DNA of 23,465 bases from Syntrophaceae bacterium UBA2208. Lineage in GTDB: Bacteria > Desulfobacterota > BSN033 > UBA1163. Under the pieces are notes generated by a model that saw only the letters and a program-made list of their open reading frames with translations, was not told the DNA's origin and did not search any database. The stretch lies in the NCBI GenBank assembly GCA_002327885.1, contig DCUS01000218.1, positions 8,989-32,453 on the forward strand. Reading direction: 5' to 3'. Within the stretch, counting starts at the first letter, position 1. Every line of letters begins with the position of its first letter. Shown here piece by piece: positions 1-7,202 of the stretch. The position numbers and the translations under genes were made by a program.

Positions 1-4
1 AAAA

Positions 5-73
5 AAAAGGCCCCGTATATTCAATCTTGGGTGGGGTTTGGTTGGTGGGAGTAATAAATATACAAGGCCTTTT
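5..73 (-). terminator. Long inverted repeat with T-run on the minus strand; possible intrinsic terminator
   Basis: Arms AAAAGGCC (5-12) and GGCCTTTT (66-73) pair perfectly and are extended by GTATAT (15-20) with ATATAC (58-63), across a 2x2 internal loop. Read on the minus strand the stem ends in eight T residues (8-1), as in an intrinsic terminator. The 37-nt loop is long for a terminator and very G-rich on the plus strand (about 29-50). No gene is visible immediately to the right that it would terminate, so the role is uncertain. Confidence 0.35.
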
Positions 74-247
74 GGTTTAACGTTAACGCAATTATATCCT
101 ATATTAATATTTTGTCAAGAATTTTTTTAACTTTTTCATTACCTATTGAAATATTTGGGGATATCAAGAGAGCCGAATACGAATTTCGGTATTTCACTTC
201 TCCTGACTGCCGAGGAAAAGTTTCGTAGATCGAATTGATTTATAGAA

Positions 248-296
248 GGAGGTCCAATGGTCAAACCTCCGGAAAGCCCCATCCTTTAGGGCGGGG
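248..296 (+). mobile_element. Two-hairpin remnant resembling an IS200/IS605 right end (omega-RNA-like)
   Basis: Two adjacent stem-loops are visible: GGAGGT (248-253) with ACCTCC (265-270), then CCCCATCC (277-284), a TTTA loop, and GGGCGGGG (289-296), with one mismatch. The second hairpin has the look of the conserved 3' stem-loop in many IS200/IS605 elements that carry TnpB. No transposase or TnpB reading frame is present on either strand, so at most this is a relic or a non-autonomous end. The resemblance is from memory, not from a search. Confidence 0.3.
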
Positions 297-567
297 ATAT
301 ACGGGGTTTACTTCTTCTAAACTTTCCCATCAACTCCCCTTTCGCAATCATTTATGGATACAGGGAACATCGATTCATATCCCGCTGATGGGGCCAAAAA
401 TTCTGATTGATTCAAGTGGGGGGATGGGTTGTTTTGGCCAAAAAAGGAATTCTTGTAAAGTCTACCGCGTAGCGGTTTAGTTCTTCTTTCAATAATCGGT
501 AGTCTTTAAATGAACTGCCAGAATGAAATGTTGTCTTTGAATTCTTTGAATTCTTGAATTCTTGTTG

Positions 568-596
568 TTGACAACCATATCGTAATCTAATAATAT
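568..596 (+). promoter_or_regulatory. Sigma70-type promoter of the universal stress protein gene
   Basis: TTGACA at 568-573 is followed after 17 bases by TAATAT at 591-596. Transcription would start near 603, about 78 bases before the ATG at 681. Just upstream (about 538-563) lies a short tandem run of GAATTCTT-like units. Confidence 0.6.
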
Positions 597-680
597 TTGA
601 TCTGGACTTAGTTTTCTGTCAACATTCTCTGACTCTAAAATAAGAGCAGGAGAAAATAGCTGGGGAAATGGAGAAGAGAA

Positions 681-1241
681 ATGATTCCACAAATCAAGAA
701 GGTTCTTTATACCACAGACCTTAGTAAAAACTCTACTTATGCTTTTTTTTATGCTGCCGATATGGCAAAGAGATATAATGCAAGAATTGTCATCTTACAC
801 ACCGTCGAGCCCCCTCGCCAAATGTATGATGACTCAGGTGTTGGGATAGAAAAGCTGGTGAAAAAAAGTAAAAAGATAGAACAGGAGATGAACATTGAGG
901 AAATCAAAAAACGTCTTCTGGAATTTTGTAAGAAAACAGATGCTCAAATTGGCTTTCCATGCTCTGAACTGGTATCCAAAATTCTCGTTCCCTTGGGCTA
1001 TCCCGTGGAAGAGATTTTGAATACAGCAGAGGAAGAAGGTTGCGATGCAATCATCCTCGGAACTCATGGAAAGGGGTTTTTGAAACAGACCTTTCTTGGA
1101 AGTGTAGCTGGTTCAGTATTGCAACGGAGCCGAAAGCCGGTCTTCGTTATTCCCTTGCCTTCTGAGAAAACCAATATTGATTGGGATAAAATCCGGCCTC
1201 ATTCCCTTCCCACCGGAAAAGGCGAAGGACAAATAGGTTGA
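681..1241 (+). CDS. Universal stress protein (UspA family), ATP-binding type
   Basis: A 186-residue single-domain USP. The N-terminus has the usual first beta strand and helix (KKVLYTTDLSKNS, then YAADMAKRYNARIVILH). The C-terminal part has the nucleotide-binding pattern G-2x-G-9x-G-S in GTHGKGFLKQTFLGSVAGSV, typical of ATP-binding USPs. The C-terminus extends about 30 residues past the last strand (VFVIPLP) as a charged, Gly/Pro-containing tail, so it is longer than the common 140-150 aa form. The ATG follows a GGAGAAGAG purine run. It is probably monocistronic from the promoter at 568-596. The family binds ATP and helps cells persist under stress or starvation; the exact role here is unknown. 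Confidence 0.9.
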   Translation: MIPQIKKVLYTTDLSKNSTYAFFYAADMAKRYNARIVILHTVEPPRQMYDDSGVGIEKLVKKSKKIEQEMNIEEIKKRLLEFCKKTDAQIGFPCSELVSKILVPLGYPVEEILNTAEEEGCDAIILGTHGKGFLKQTFLGSVAGSVLQRSRKPVFVIPLPSEKTNIDWDKIRPHSLPTGKGEGQIG

Positions 1242-1548
1242 GAACTCCAAGGCAGGAGAGAGTCGAATCTTTTTCCTTGGGTTTGTATCATCTCGGTGCT
1301 TGTCGGGTGTGGCGTGTCAGCAGCCACGCCTCTGAACTCTGCCCGTTATACTCTCTTTCTATTGAAAATCTTCAGTTCTCCAATTAACCTCTGCCTAAAG
1401 ACTTGTGGTGCAAAGTTTCAAATTAACCTTAAGACAAGCGAAGATTTTTTTGATGCCGGGGATCACTCCCTCGTGATTTTCCGAAATCCTCAATCCATGC
1501 AACCTTTCATCGACGAGCCCCCAAAAATAATCACCCCTTAAAATTTCC
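1242..1548. other. Intergenic region with no recognisable gene
   Basis: About 420 bases separate uspA from the next gene (to 1662). A short hairpin GGCGTG...CACGCC lies near 1311-1330 but has no T-run, so it is a weak terminator candidate at best. The reading frame open across 1296-1541 has no ribosome binding site and no recognisable family features. The only convincing signal is the promoter/operator at its right end (1549-1581). Confidence 0.5.
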
Positions 1549-1581
1549 TTGACAAATAAATAAATATGAAATATGTTTCAT
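1549..1581 (+). promoter_or_regulatory. Sigma70-type promoter with palindromic operator over the -10
   Basis: TTGACA (1549-1554), a 17-base spacer and TATGTT (1572-1577) form a good promoter for the gene at 1663. A perfect inverted repeat ATGAAA-TATG-TTTCAT occupies 1566-1581 and covers the -10 hexamer. That placement fits a dimeric repressor blocking polymerase. The regulator is unknown. Confidence 0.6.
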
Positions 1582-1662
1582 AAAACAAAAAGCGTGAAAT
1601 GAAATGTCCCATAAAGGGCTATCCGACAATTAACCTAAATTATAAAAGGGAGGGTAAGAAAA

Positions 1663-2289
1663 ATGTTCTGGGGCAAAAAATCAGCGGAAGAGGAAGGGAA
1701 ACTGTCAGGGCCAAAAGAAATACCGGGGACAGTGCAAAATTATCTCATAGCCGAGAGAAAAATGGACCCCGATTTGGTGAAGCTTCTCAAGGCTGTGGTG
1801 CGTAAGAGTGCAACTGGAGCGACATTTAATGTTCGGGTTTTCGACAACTCCGAAGCGATAGCAAAGAAAGTGCAGCTGAAGGACTACACTTCTCTTGATG
1901 AGTGCCCGGATTTGATCATCTATGAAGGTTGGTTTGATGAGGGGGCGAAGCAGGTCAACTTGGAAGAAAAGAAGAAGGTCAACTGGGATACCCCCATTTT
2001 TACTCAGGCTGAGATACAGCAGAAAATCGAAGCGCTAAGGGAACCCAGTAGCACGGTCTTCTTCTACGTGGCCCGGGGCGTCAAAAGCGGAGGTCCCCTT
2101 GGCATGGGTGCTGCTGTTGTCGAACTTAACCCCAACCACCCGGGCAAAAAGCAAAAGAAATATATTGTGTATACAGCCAATGTGACTGACATGCAACCTG
2201 TAGGCAAGGGAGACAAAATGTTCGAGTCAGACAAACCAAAAGATATCGCGCGTTGGGTTAAGGAAATCCATCACAAACGCAGGTATTGA
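1663..2289 (+). CDS. Conserved-looking hypothetical protein, 208 aa
   Basis: A soluble, charged protein of 208 residues with no signal peptide or membrane segment. The first 25 residues are lysine/glutamate-rich. The body has mixed alpha/beta character, with a hydrophobic strand (PDLIIYEGWF) near residue 85 and another (TVFFYVARG) near 130. The C-terminus is basic (HHKRRY). The ATG follows a GGGAGGG ribosome binding site at a good distance. Good codon structure, a strong promoter and a clear operator-like palindrome argue for a real, regulated gene. I do not recognise a named family. It stands alone between uspA and a lipoprotein gene, so neighbours say little. Confidence 0.8.
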   Translation: MFWGKKSAEEEGKLSGPKEIPGTVQNYLIAERKMDPDLVKLLKAVVRKSATGATFNVRVFDNSEAIAKKVQLKDYTSLDECPDLIIYEGWFDEGAKQVNLEEKKKVNWDTPIFTQAEIQQKIEALREPSSTVFFYVARGVKSGGPLGMGAAVVELNPNHPGKKQKKYIVYTANVTDMQPVGKGDKMFESDKPKDIARWVKEIHHKRRY

Positions 2290-2351
2290 ATAGACGTTTG
2301 TGGCGCACATACTAATACATGCTGTAAAGCTGATAAGAAAGAAAGGAGTTG

Positions 2352-2693
2352 ATGATGAATAATCAATTTAAATTACTGGGTATTTTACTTTTGATTTCTC
2401 TATTGGCTTTGCCAATATCTGCCTGCATGGATAGGGCCATGAATTTAGTTATGACGGTAGATACACCTCAAGATGGGACAACTGTCACTGCGTCTCCGGT
2501 GACGGTGAGCGGCACAGTCAATAAAAAGGCCGAGGTGAAAATTAATGAAATGGTAGTTCCCGTTAAAGGGGGCAAGTTCTCCACCGAATTCAAGTTGACT
2601 GAAGGCAGCAATGTCATTAATGTGGTTGCCACATCCGGTGAGCAAACGGTAACGAAGAAAGTGACGGTTACCTACAATCAAAGTAAGCAGTAA
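2352..2693 (+). CDS. Small lipoprotein with one Ig-like (glucodextranase B-type) domain
   Basis: The start carries a lipoprotein signal peptide: a short polar N-terminus, a hydrophobic run, and lipobox ISAC with the acylated cysteine at about residue 25. The rest is one beta-rich domain with the pattern 'P..G..V..SPVTVSGTV....V.IN...V.V..GKFSTEF.L.EG.N.I.V.A' typical of bacterial Ig-like/glucodextranase B domains. Such domains usually mediate protein or carbohydrate contact. An AGGAG site (2344-2348) precedes ATGs at 2352 and 2355; the second has the better spacing, so the true start may be 2355. The protein is probably anchored in the inner or outer membrane. No partner is evident nearby. 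Confidence 0.8.
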   Translation: MMNNQFKLLGILLLISLLALPISACMDRAMNLVMTVDTPQDGTTVTASPVTVSGTVNKKAEVKINEMVVPVKGGKFSTEFKLTEGSNVINVVATSGEQTVTKKVTVTYNQSKQ

Positions 2694-2803
2694 GCGGGCC
2701 AAGGACAGGAATCAAATTTTCAGAGGAGAATTCTATAGCATAAGAAGAACTCTAAAGGCTTTGTCACCTTAAAACAAGCATTGCGTTTTTATACATTTTT
2801 ATA

Positions 2804-2832
2804 TTGACAAGGAAATCTTTTTCATTTTTAAT
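2804..2832 (+). promoter_or_regulatory. Sigma70-type promoter upstream of leader RNA
   Basis: TTGACA (2804-2809), a 17-base spacer and TTTAAT (2827-2832) match the consensus well. Transcription would start near 2839, giving an untranslated leader of about 230 bases before the winged-helix gene at 3071. Confidence 0.6.
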
Positions 2833-2838
2833 GGATTC

Positions 2839-3011
2839 AAGGAATCTCCAAAGTTTTTAGCTTTAACTGGGGAATTGACGCAGAAGGAGTCTTAGAATTT
2901 CCTAAGGAAAATTAGGAAACGCAGGGTCCAGAGATAATTGAATATTTCTGGAGGTTGAAAAGGCTGGATAGTCGGGCCGCTATCTGAAGATGGAGGATAG
3001 CGGCTTTTTTT
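2839..3011 (+). ncRNA. Structured leader or small RNA ending in an intrinsic terminator
   Basis: From the predicted start near 2839 the transcript contains several possible stems: TTTCCTA with TAGGAAA near 2900, TCCAGA with TCTGGA near 2930-2952, then the terminator at 2976-3011. Two ACGCAG motifs flank the first stem. The arrangement promoter, about 170 structured bases, terminator, regulator gene fits either a transcription-attenuating leader or a stand-alone small RNA. I could not match it to a known riboswitch class. The start point is inferred. Confidence 0.4.
2976..3011 (+). terminator. Strong intrinsic terminator
   Basis: A perfect 9-bp stem GCCGCTATC (2976-2984) with GATAGCGGC (2996-3004), an 11-base loop, then seven T residues (3005-3011). 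It lies 59 bases before the ATG of the winged-helix gene, so transcripts from 2839 must read through it to express that gene. Confidence 0.85.
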
Positions 3012-3070
3012 ATGTAATGAACTAATGTGGTGTTTCAAAAATTCAATTCGAAATTACGGGAGGGATCAAA

Positions 3071-3397
3071 ATGGCAGAATGGGCATTTCTTACGAATCAT
3101 GCAATCGTACTTTCCTTTCTGGCTGAACATCAATTAATAACGGGACGGGAGTTGTCAAGATTAATAGGGATTACCGAAAGGACAGTAAGAAATATTATTT
3201 CTGATCTTGAATCAGGGGGGTATATCAAGGGGTCCAAAGAGGGGAGACAAATAAGGTATAAAATCAATCCGAATTTACCTTTTCGGCATCACACTCAGAA
3301 GGATAAGGCAATAAATATTCTCCTCGAAGCATTAGACCGGAAACAAATACGAACAGGAGTCAAGAAACAAAAAACATCTTCAAAGGGAGCTCTATAA
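3071..3397 (+). CDS. Short winged-helix (MarR/ArsR-like) transcriptional regulator
   Basis: A 108-residue protein that is nearly all DNA-binding domain. Residues about 5-70 form a winged helix: a first helix after WAFLTNHAIVLSFLAEH, then the helix-turn-helix TGRELSRLIGITERTVRNII, then a wing LESGGYIKGSKEGRQIRYKI. The last 35 residues are basic and look disordered. Short regulators starting 'EW.FLTNHA' occur in several bacterial groups, usually without a known ligand. The ATG follows GGGAGGG (about 3058-3064). Expression is likely controlled by the terminator just upstream (2976-3011). The target is unknown. Confidence 0.82.
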   Translation: MAEWAFLTNHAIVLSFLAEHQLITGRELSRLIGITERTVRNIISDLESGGYIKGSKEGRQIRYKINPNLPFRHHTQKDKAINILLEALDRKQIRTGVKKQKTSSKGAL

Positions 3398-3698
3398 AAA
3401 AAAGGCCTCACGCTGCTGTGTTACTCCCAAGAGTAGCATGTCCAACATTTGATCTCTTTCCGGTAAGGAAGACCCCCTGTATCTCCTGTTTTATCGTCTC
3501 ACCCGTGTATTCAGGTCAAGTTGCGATCATCCATTCTGTTTCAATATTGCAAACGATAATCTTCATTACTCAGTACGAGCTACGGCTGCGGCTTTGTAGA
3601 TGGAATGGAGTAGACTCGAACAGCCAGATATCGATTAAGCTTCGGCAGGTTTTCACGGAGAAGGATGGTGAGAGAATGACGTTAATCCACTTGAAAAA
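3398..3698. other. Intergenic region, no recognisable gene
   Basis: Three hundred bases between two convergent genes. A frame is open on the plus strand from 3418 to 3777, but it overlaps the thioesterase gene in antisense, lacks a ribosome binding site and encodes a low-complexity mix. I see no tRNA, terminator or repeat that I can defend. Confidence 0.5.
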
Positions 3699-4166
3699 TC
3701 ACATCAATTTGGACGGCAAGTTCTCTTGTCCTTCAACTTTCAAGTCAGGCACGATCATCATCGTCGCTGTCCCATGAGCTAAGAGGCCCCCCTCAACATC
3801 ATAAATCGTAGCATCTCCTAAAGCCAAAGTTTTCCCGATCTTGATGCACCGGCCTCGAGCGATCAGTTTACCCTTTTGAACCGGAGCAAGAAAATTCACC
3901 TTTATCTCAACGGTGGTCAGTCCCATTCCATCCTTCACCTGGGGAAAAACAGCCCAGAAGGTGGCTGCATCCATGACCGAGGCGACGGCCCCTCCATGGA
4001 CATAACCAAAGGGCTGGAGATGTTTCTCTTCCAGTTCAACTTCCAAAACAGAAGTCCCCCATTCGAGATCTTTGATCTTCATCGAAAGAAGTGAGAAGTA
4101 TGGACTTTGGTTTACAACATTGGATATAGCCTCTGTATATCTCGGGTTTAATCGAAACTCAGACAT
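3699..4166 (-). CDS. PaaI-type hotdog-fold thioesterase
   Basis: A 155-residue single hotdog domain. The hallmark HGG.....DAA appears in GYVHGGAVASVMDAATFWAV (about residues 54-73); the Gly-Gly and Asp lie at the positions used for acyl-CoA binding and catalysis in PaaI/YbgC-like enzymes. The strand 'VEIKVNFLAPVQKGKLIARG' is also typical. It probably hydrolyses an acyl-CoA or aryl-CoA in the cytoplasm; the substrate cannot be read from sequence. The ATG has an AAGGAGA site nine bases upstream. It follows the exporter permease by 33 bases on the same strand and may be cotranscribed with it, though a shared function is not obvious. Confidence 0.88.
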   Translation of the reverse strand: MSEFRLNPRYTEAISNVVNQSPYFSLLSMKIKDLEWGTSVLEVELEEKHLQPFGYVHGGAVASVMDAATFWAVFPQVKDGMGLTTVEIKVNFLAPVQKGKLIARGRCIKIGKTLALGDATIYDVEGGLLAHGTATMMIVPDLKVEGQENLPSKLM

Positions 4167-4199
4167 TGAAATCTCTCCTTTCGAAATTCGGTTCCCTCG

Positions 4200-5366
4200 T
4201 TAAACGGCCCGGAGTGCCTCCACAATCAACATTTTGGATGCCCGGATTGCCGGAAGCACCCCTCCTACAAGACCCATGATCAAGGCAAATGCCATTCCCA
4301 TAGTGATGATCTGAAAGTTCAGGGAAAAGTTGAACGCAAGTTCTGAAAAAGTTTGGAAGTTCATGGTTGATATCGTGATGAGTTGCATGAAAGAAGCAAA
4401 GAAGAGGCCCATGACCCCTCCCAAAAAACCAAGGAGGAGCGACTCCAGGAGAAACGCAATCAGGATATCCCTCCTTTTAAATCCCAGGGCGCGGAGGGTC
4501 CCAATTTCGGCGATCCGATTCGCCACAGCGGAATACATGGTAATCATCGCGCCGATGATCGCTCCGAGGGAAAAAATAATGGTGAGAGAAATTCCCAAAA
4601 TTCGAAGAAACTTTGCCATCATCTCAGACTGGTCTGCATAATATTTCGTTTCCCGCTTTACCTCTAAGGTCAGGCGCGGGTCATTCTCCATCCGGGACTC
4701 GACCCTCTGGATTTCTGAAGAATCTCTGAGCTTAAAAATGACCGAAGAATATCCATTTCTCCGAAAAGCTTGCATGAACTGGTCTCCATCTCCCCAAATC
4801 TCAGAATTGAAACCTGTGCTCCCGGCGTCAAAGATTCCTACAATCCTCCAATCACGCATCCCGCAGCAGAGTTTTTCATCGACCCGGATATCCTTGAACT
4901 TTCGAGCGATGCTTGTCCCGACCATGATTTCTGTTGAGCCCATTCTTGGAAGTCGTCCCTCCACCAGTCTTACCTGGGGCCGCAAGAATAGAGAATTTTC
5001 ATCGATGCCGCGAAGGACCACATTGGAAGGCTTGTCGCTCCCCTTTTTGGTCAGGGCAATCAACACCACCGCTTCCTTGGATAAAAGTTTTTGGCCTTTC
5101 GGACCTACGGCAATTTCAGGAAATGTCTCCAGGATGGAAGCCTGCTGCCTGGTCACACCGCTCACCACTTCAGAATTGGAACCTTTACGGAGGAACACCA
5201 CATTATCAAAAGAACCTGTCTCAGTGAGGGTCTTCTGAAGTCCTTCTGCAAGCATCAAGATGGAAGCAAAGACAAAAACCACCAGGGCCATTCCTGAGAT
5301 TGTCAGAATCGTTGTCAGTCTCCGGGTCCAGAGGTTACGGAAATTGTAGGCAAGGGGGATCGCCAT
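4200..5366 (-). CDS. ABC exporter permease, FtsX/MacB type (second permease)
   Basis: A 388-residue permease with the MacB/FtsX layout: one N-terminal membrane helix (about residues 17-40), a periplasmic MacB_PCD-like domain of about 220 residues, and three C-terminal helices (about 260-285, 310-335, 355-378). The cytoplasmic loop EIGTLRALGFKRRDI is the coupling region that contacts the ATPase. Two adjacent cysteines (CCGM) sit in the periplasmic domain near residue 170. Its ATG shares one base with the TGA of the preceding permease, so the two are translationally coupled. It most likely forms a heterodimer with that permease and exports or extracts a hydrophobic substrate. Confidence 0.9.
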   Translation of the reverse strand: MAIPLAYNFRNLWTRRLTTILTISGMALVVFVFASILMLAEGLQKTLTETGSFDNVVFLRKGSNSEVVSGVTRQQASILETFPEIAVGPKGQKLLSKEAVVLIALTKKGSDKPSNVVLRGIDENSLFLRPQVRLVEGRLPRMGSTEIMVGTSIARKFKDIRVDEKLCCGMRDWRIVGIFDAGSTGFNSEIWGDGDQFMQAFRRNGYSSVIFKLRDSSEIQRVESRMENDPRLTLEVKRETKYYADQSEMMAKFLRILGISLTIIFSLGAIIGAMITMYSAVANRIAEIGTLRALGFKRRDILIAFLLESLLLGFLGGVMGLFFASFMQLITISTMNFQTFSELAFNFSLNFQIITMGMAFALIMGLVGGVLPAIRASKMLIVEALRAV

Positions 5367-6523
5367 CAGCCAATCCTCCTGAGGCCGTCTGCAATTCTAA
5401 TTTTGATAGCCCGCCGGGTTGGAATGATGGCTGAGACAAAGGCGATGACCAATGCAGCAACCAGGTTGAGATAGAGAGTTTCCCTTTCAATATTAAATAC
5501 AGGGAAGTATTCCCCCAATTCATGACTGATCACCTTTGTTGCGGGAAAGGTGAGGACAACTCCCAACAGACAACCCAGGATCGTGATCACCAGAGACTCT
5601 CCGAAGATGAGAGCGGTGATATGTCCGCCTCCAAATCCAAGGGTTTTTAAAATGGCATACTCCCCAATTCTCTCCCGGGTGGTCATCGCCATCGTATTCG
5701 CCACCACCGCCATGATGATGAAAATGACGACAAAAGAGACGATCTGAATCGCCATCACAATGGCTCCGGTCATCGCAACAAAGCCTTGCTGGAAAGCCTT
5801 TTCTGTTTCCGTCAGAGTCTCCGCCAGTGAATTTTTAAAGAGTTGATCGATAGCCACGGCAACATCACCTGACAGCTCTGGTCGGTTCACGCCGATGATA
5901 TAGTAACCCACCTGGTCGGCCCAGAGGGGAAGAGTCTTCTTCGAGATTTCGTTGAGGTAATCCCAGTGAAAGAAAAACTGACTCTCATCCGTATCCTTAT
6001 CTCTCCCCCGATAAATTCCTCGAACCACAAAATCCCAGTTTCCCAGGAAGATGGTTCCCTTGAGGGTCACGAGATCACCGATCTTCCATTTAAACCTGTC
6101 AGCCAGCTTTCTCCCTATGACACAACCCTTTTGTTCATTTAAAAAAGTTTCCCTTTCATTTTGGGGAAGGATAAATTCAGGATAAACTTCAAGGAAGCTC
6201 CTGGGTTCTACAGCAAAGTTAGCAAAGAAGTTTTTCTCATCACCATAAACACCCCCAAACCAGGTCCCATAGGAGACGGTCTTCACGCCGTTGACCTGTT
6301 GGATCTTATCTTTATAAAAATGAGGGAGCGGAAAAATGATGGAGACCGAATTCCGGGTGATAAGGCGTGTGGCAGAGGAGGCCTCCACCCCTGCATACCA
6401 GGCGCTGATCAGGGTGCGGAGGAGACCGAAGGCGAGGATGGCGATGGTAATGCCCAGGAGGGTGAGGCCAGTGCGAAGTTTATTTCGAAAAGCATTCCTA
6501 AAGAGGACTTTGAGAATGAGCAT
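5366..6523 (-). CDS. ABC exporter permease, FtsX/MacB type (first permease)
   Basis: A 385-residue permease of the same architecture as its downstream neighbour: an N-terminal helix after 'RNKLRTGLTLLGITI', a large periplasmic domain with the motif CVIGRKLADRF, and three C-terminal helices. The coupling loop is ERIGEYAILKTLGFG. The two permeases are only distantly alike, consistent with a heterodimeric transporter. The start lies inside the end of the ATPase gene (26-base overlap), so translation is coupled. The acting partners are the ATPase (6498-7202) and the adaptor (7202-8419). Confidence 0.9.
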   Translation of the reverse strand: MLILKVLFRNAFRNKLRTGLTLLGITIAILAFGLLRTLISAWYAGVEASSATRLITRNSVSIIFPLPHFYKDKIQQVNGVKTVSYGTWFGGVYGDEKNFFANFAVEPRSFLEVYPEFILPQNERETFLNEQKGCVIGRKLADRFKWKIGDLVTLKGTIFLGNWDFVVRGIYRGRDKDTDESQFFFHWDYLNEISKKTLPLWADQVGYYIIGVNRPELSGDVAVAIDQLFKNSLAETLTETEKAFQQGFVAMTGAIVMAIQIVSFVVIFIIMAVVANTMAMTTRERIGEYAILKTLGFGGGHITALIFGESLVITILGCLLGVVLTFPATKVISHELGEYFPVFNIERETLYLNLVAALVIAFVSAIIPTRRAIKIRIADGLRRIG

Positions 6524-7202
6524 TGTTTAAAAAGCCTTTTTCGAGGTGCCTGAGAACCTGAGCCCTCTTTGCTGCCCGGGGGTCATGGGTCACCATGATG
6601 ATGGTCTTTTTCAGCTCCGCATTGAGTCGCTCCATCAGGTCCAGAACTTCCTCGGCAGAAATTCGATCCAGATCGCCTGTGGGCTCATCCGCCACCAGAA
6701 TGGTCGGATCGGTGACAATGGCGCGAGCGATGGCCACTCGTTGTTGTTCCCCGCCTGAAAGTTCTTTGGGATAATGCACCATTCGATGAGTAAGATTCAC
6801 CAGCCGGAGGGCCATTTCCACATGCTCCCGGCGCTCTCTCTTCGCAAGTCCTGTCAAATTCAGAGGAAGTTCCACATTCTCAAAGGCTGTAAGTACCGGA
6901 ATCAAATTGTAGAACTGGAAGATGAAACCCACATTTGTGGCGCGCCACTGGGCAAGCTCTGTTTCAGAAAGTAAAGTAATATCAACCCCCCCTATTCTGA
7001 TCGTACCACTGTCCGCCTTATCAATACCAGCAATCAGGTTGAGGAGTGTGCTTTTCCCTGAACCGGATGGACCCATGAGCACCAAAAACTCGACTTCGTT
7101 GATATCAAAAGTGATATCGTGCAACACGGGGACGATTTGAGACCCCCGGCGATAGGACTTGTTTAGATTTCTTACCTCCACGATGGGTTTATTTTCTTCC
7201 AC
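6498..7202 (-). CDS. ABC transporter ATPase, MacB/LolD type
   Basis: A 234-residue nucleotide-binding subunit with all motifs intact: Walker A GPSGSGKST (44-52), Q-loop Gln about 96 (GFIFQFYNLIPVLTAFENV), signature LSGGEQQR (148-155), Walker B ILVADEP (168-174), D-loop GDLD, and H-loop His in IIMVTHD. The Q-loop segment is typical of the LolD/MacB subfamily that works with FtsX-type permeases. The start is GTG; it shares one base with the TAG stop of the adaptor gene, and the 3' end overlaps the first permease by 26 bases. ATP hydrolysis in the cytoplasm should drive this exporter. Confidence 0.93.
   Translation of the reverse strand: MEENKPIVEVRNLNKSYRRGSQIVPVLHDITFDINEVEFLVLMGPSGSGKSTLLNLIAGIDKADSGTIRIGGVDITLLSETELAQWRATNVGFIFQFYNLIPVLTAFENVELPLNLTGLAKRERREHVEMALRLVNLTHRMVHYPKELSGGEQQRVAIARAIVTDPTILVADEPTGDLDRISAEEVLDLMERLNAELKKTIIMVTHDPRAAKRAQVLRHLEKGFLNNAHSQSPL

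Noticed and set aside
235..480. An open plus-strand frame in the first 500 bases
   Set aside because: It runs through the hairpins of the IS200/IS605-like end, starts at TTG without a fitting ribosome binding site, and its translation resembles no protein family.
1296..1541. An 81-codon frame downstream of uspA starting VGCGVSAATP, lipoprotein-like at first sight
   Set aside because: The start is GTG with no ribosome binding site, the cysteine is too close to the start for a signal peptide, and the rest has no pattern.
2890..2975. Two ACGCA motifs suggesting a cyclic-di-GMP (GEMM-I) riboswitch
   Set aside because: The conserved AAAGCC segment, the GNRA-type tetraloop and its receptor spacing are not there; kept only as an unclassified leader.
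3418..3777. A plus-strand frame running into the thioesterase gene in antisense
   Set aside because: No ribosome binding site, overlaps a clear gene on the other strand, and composition is unlike its neighbours.
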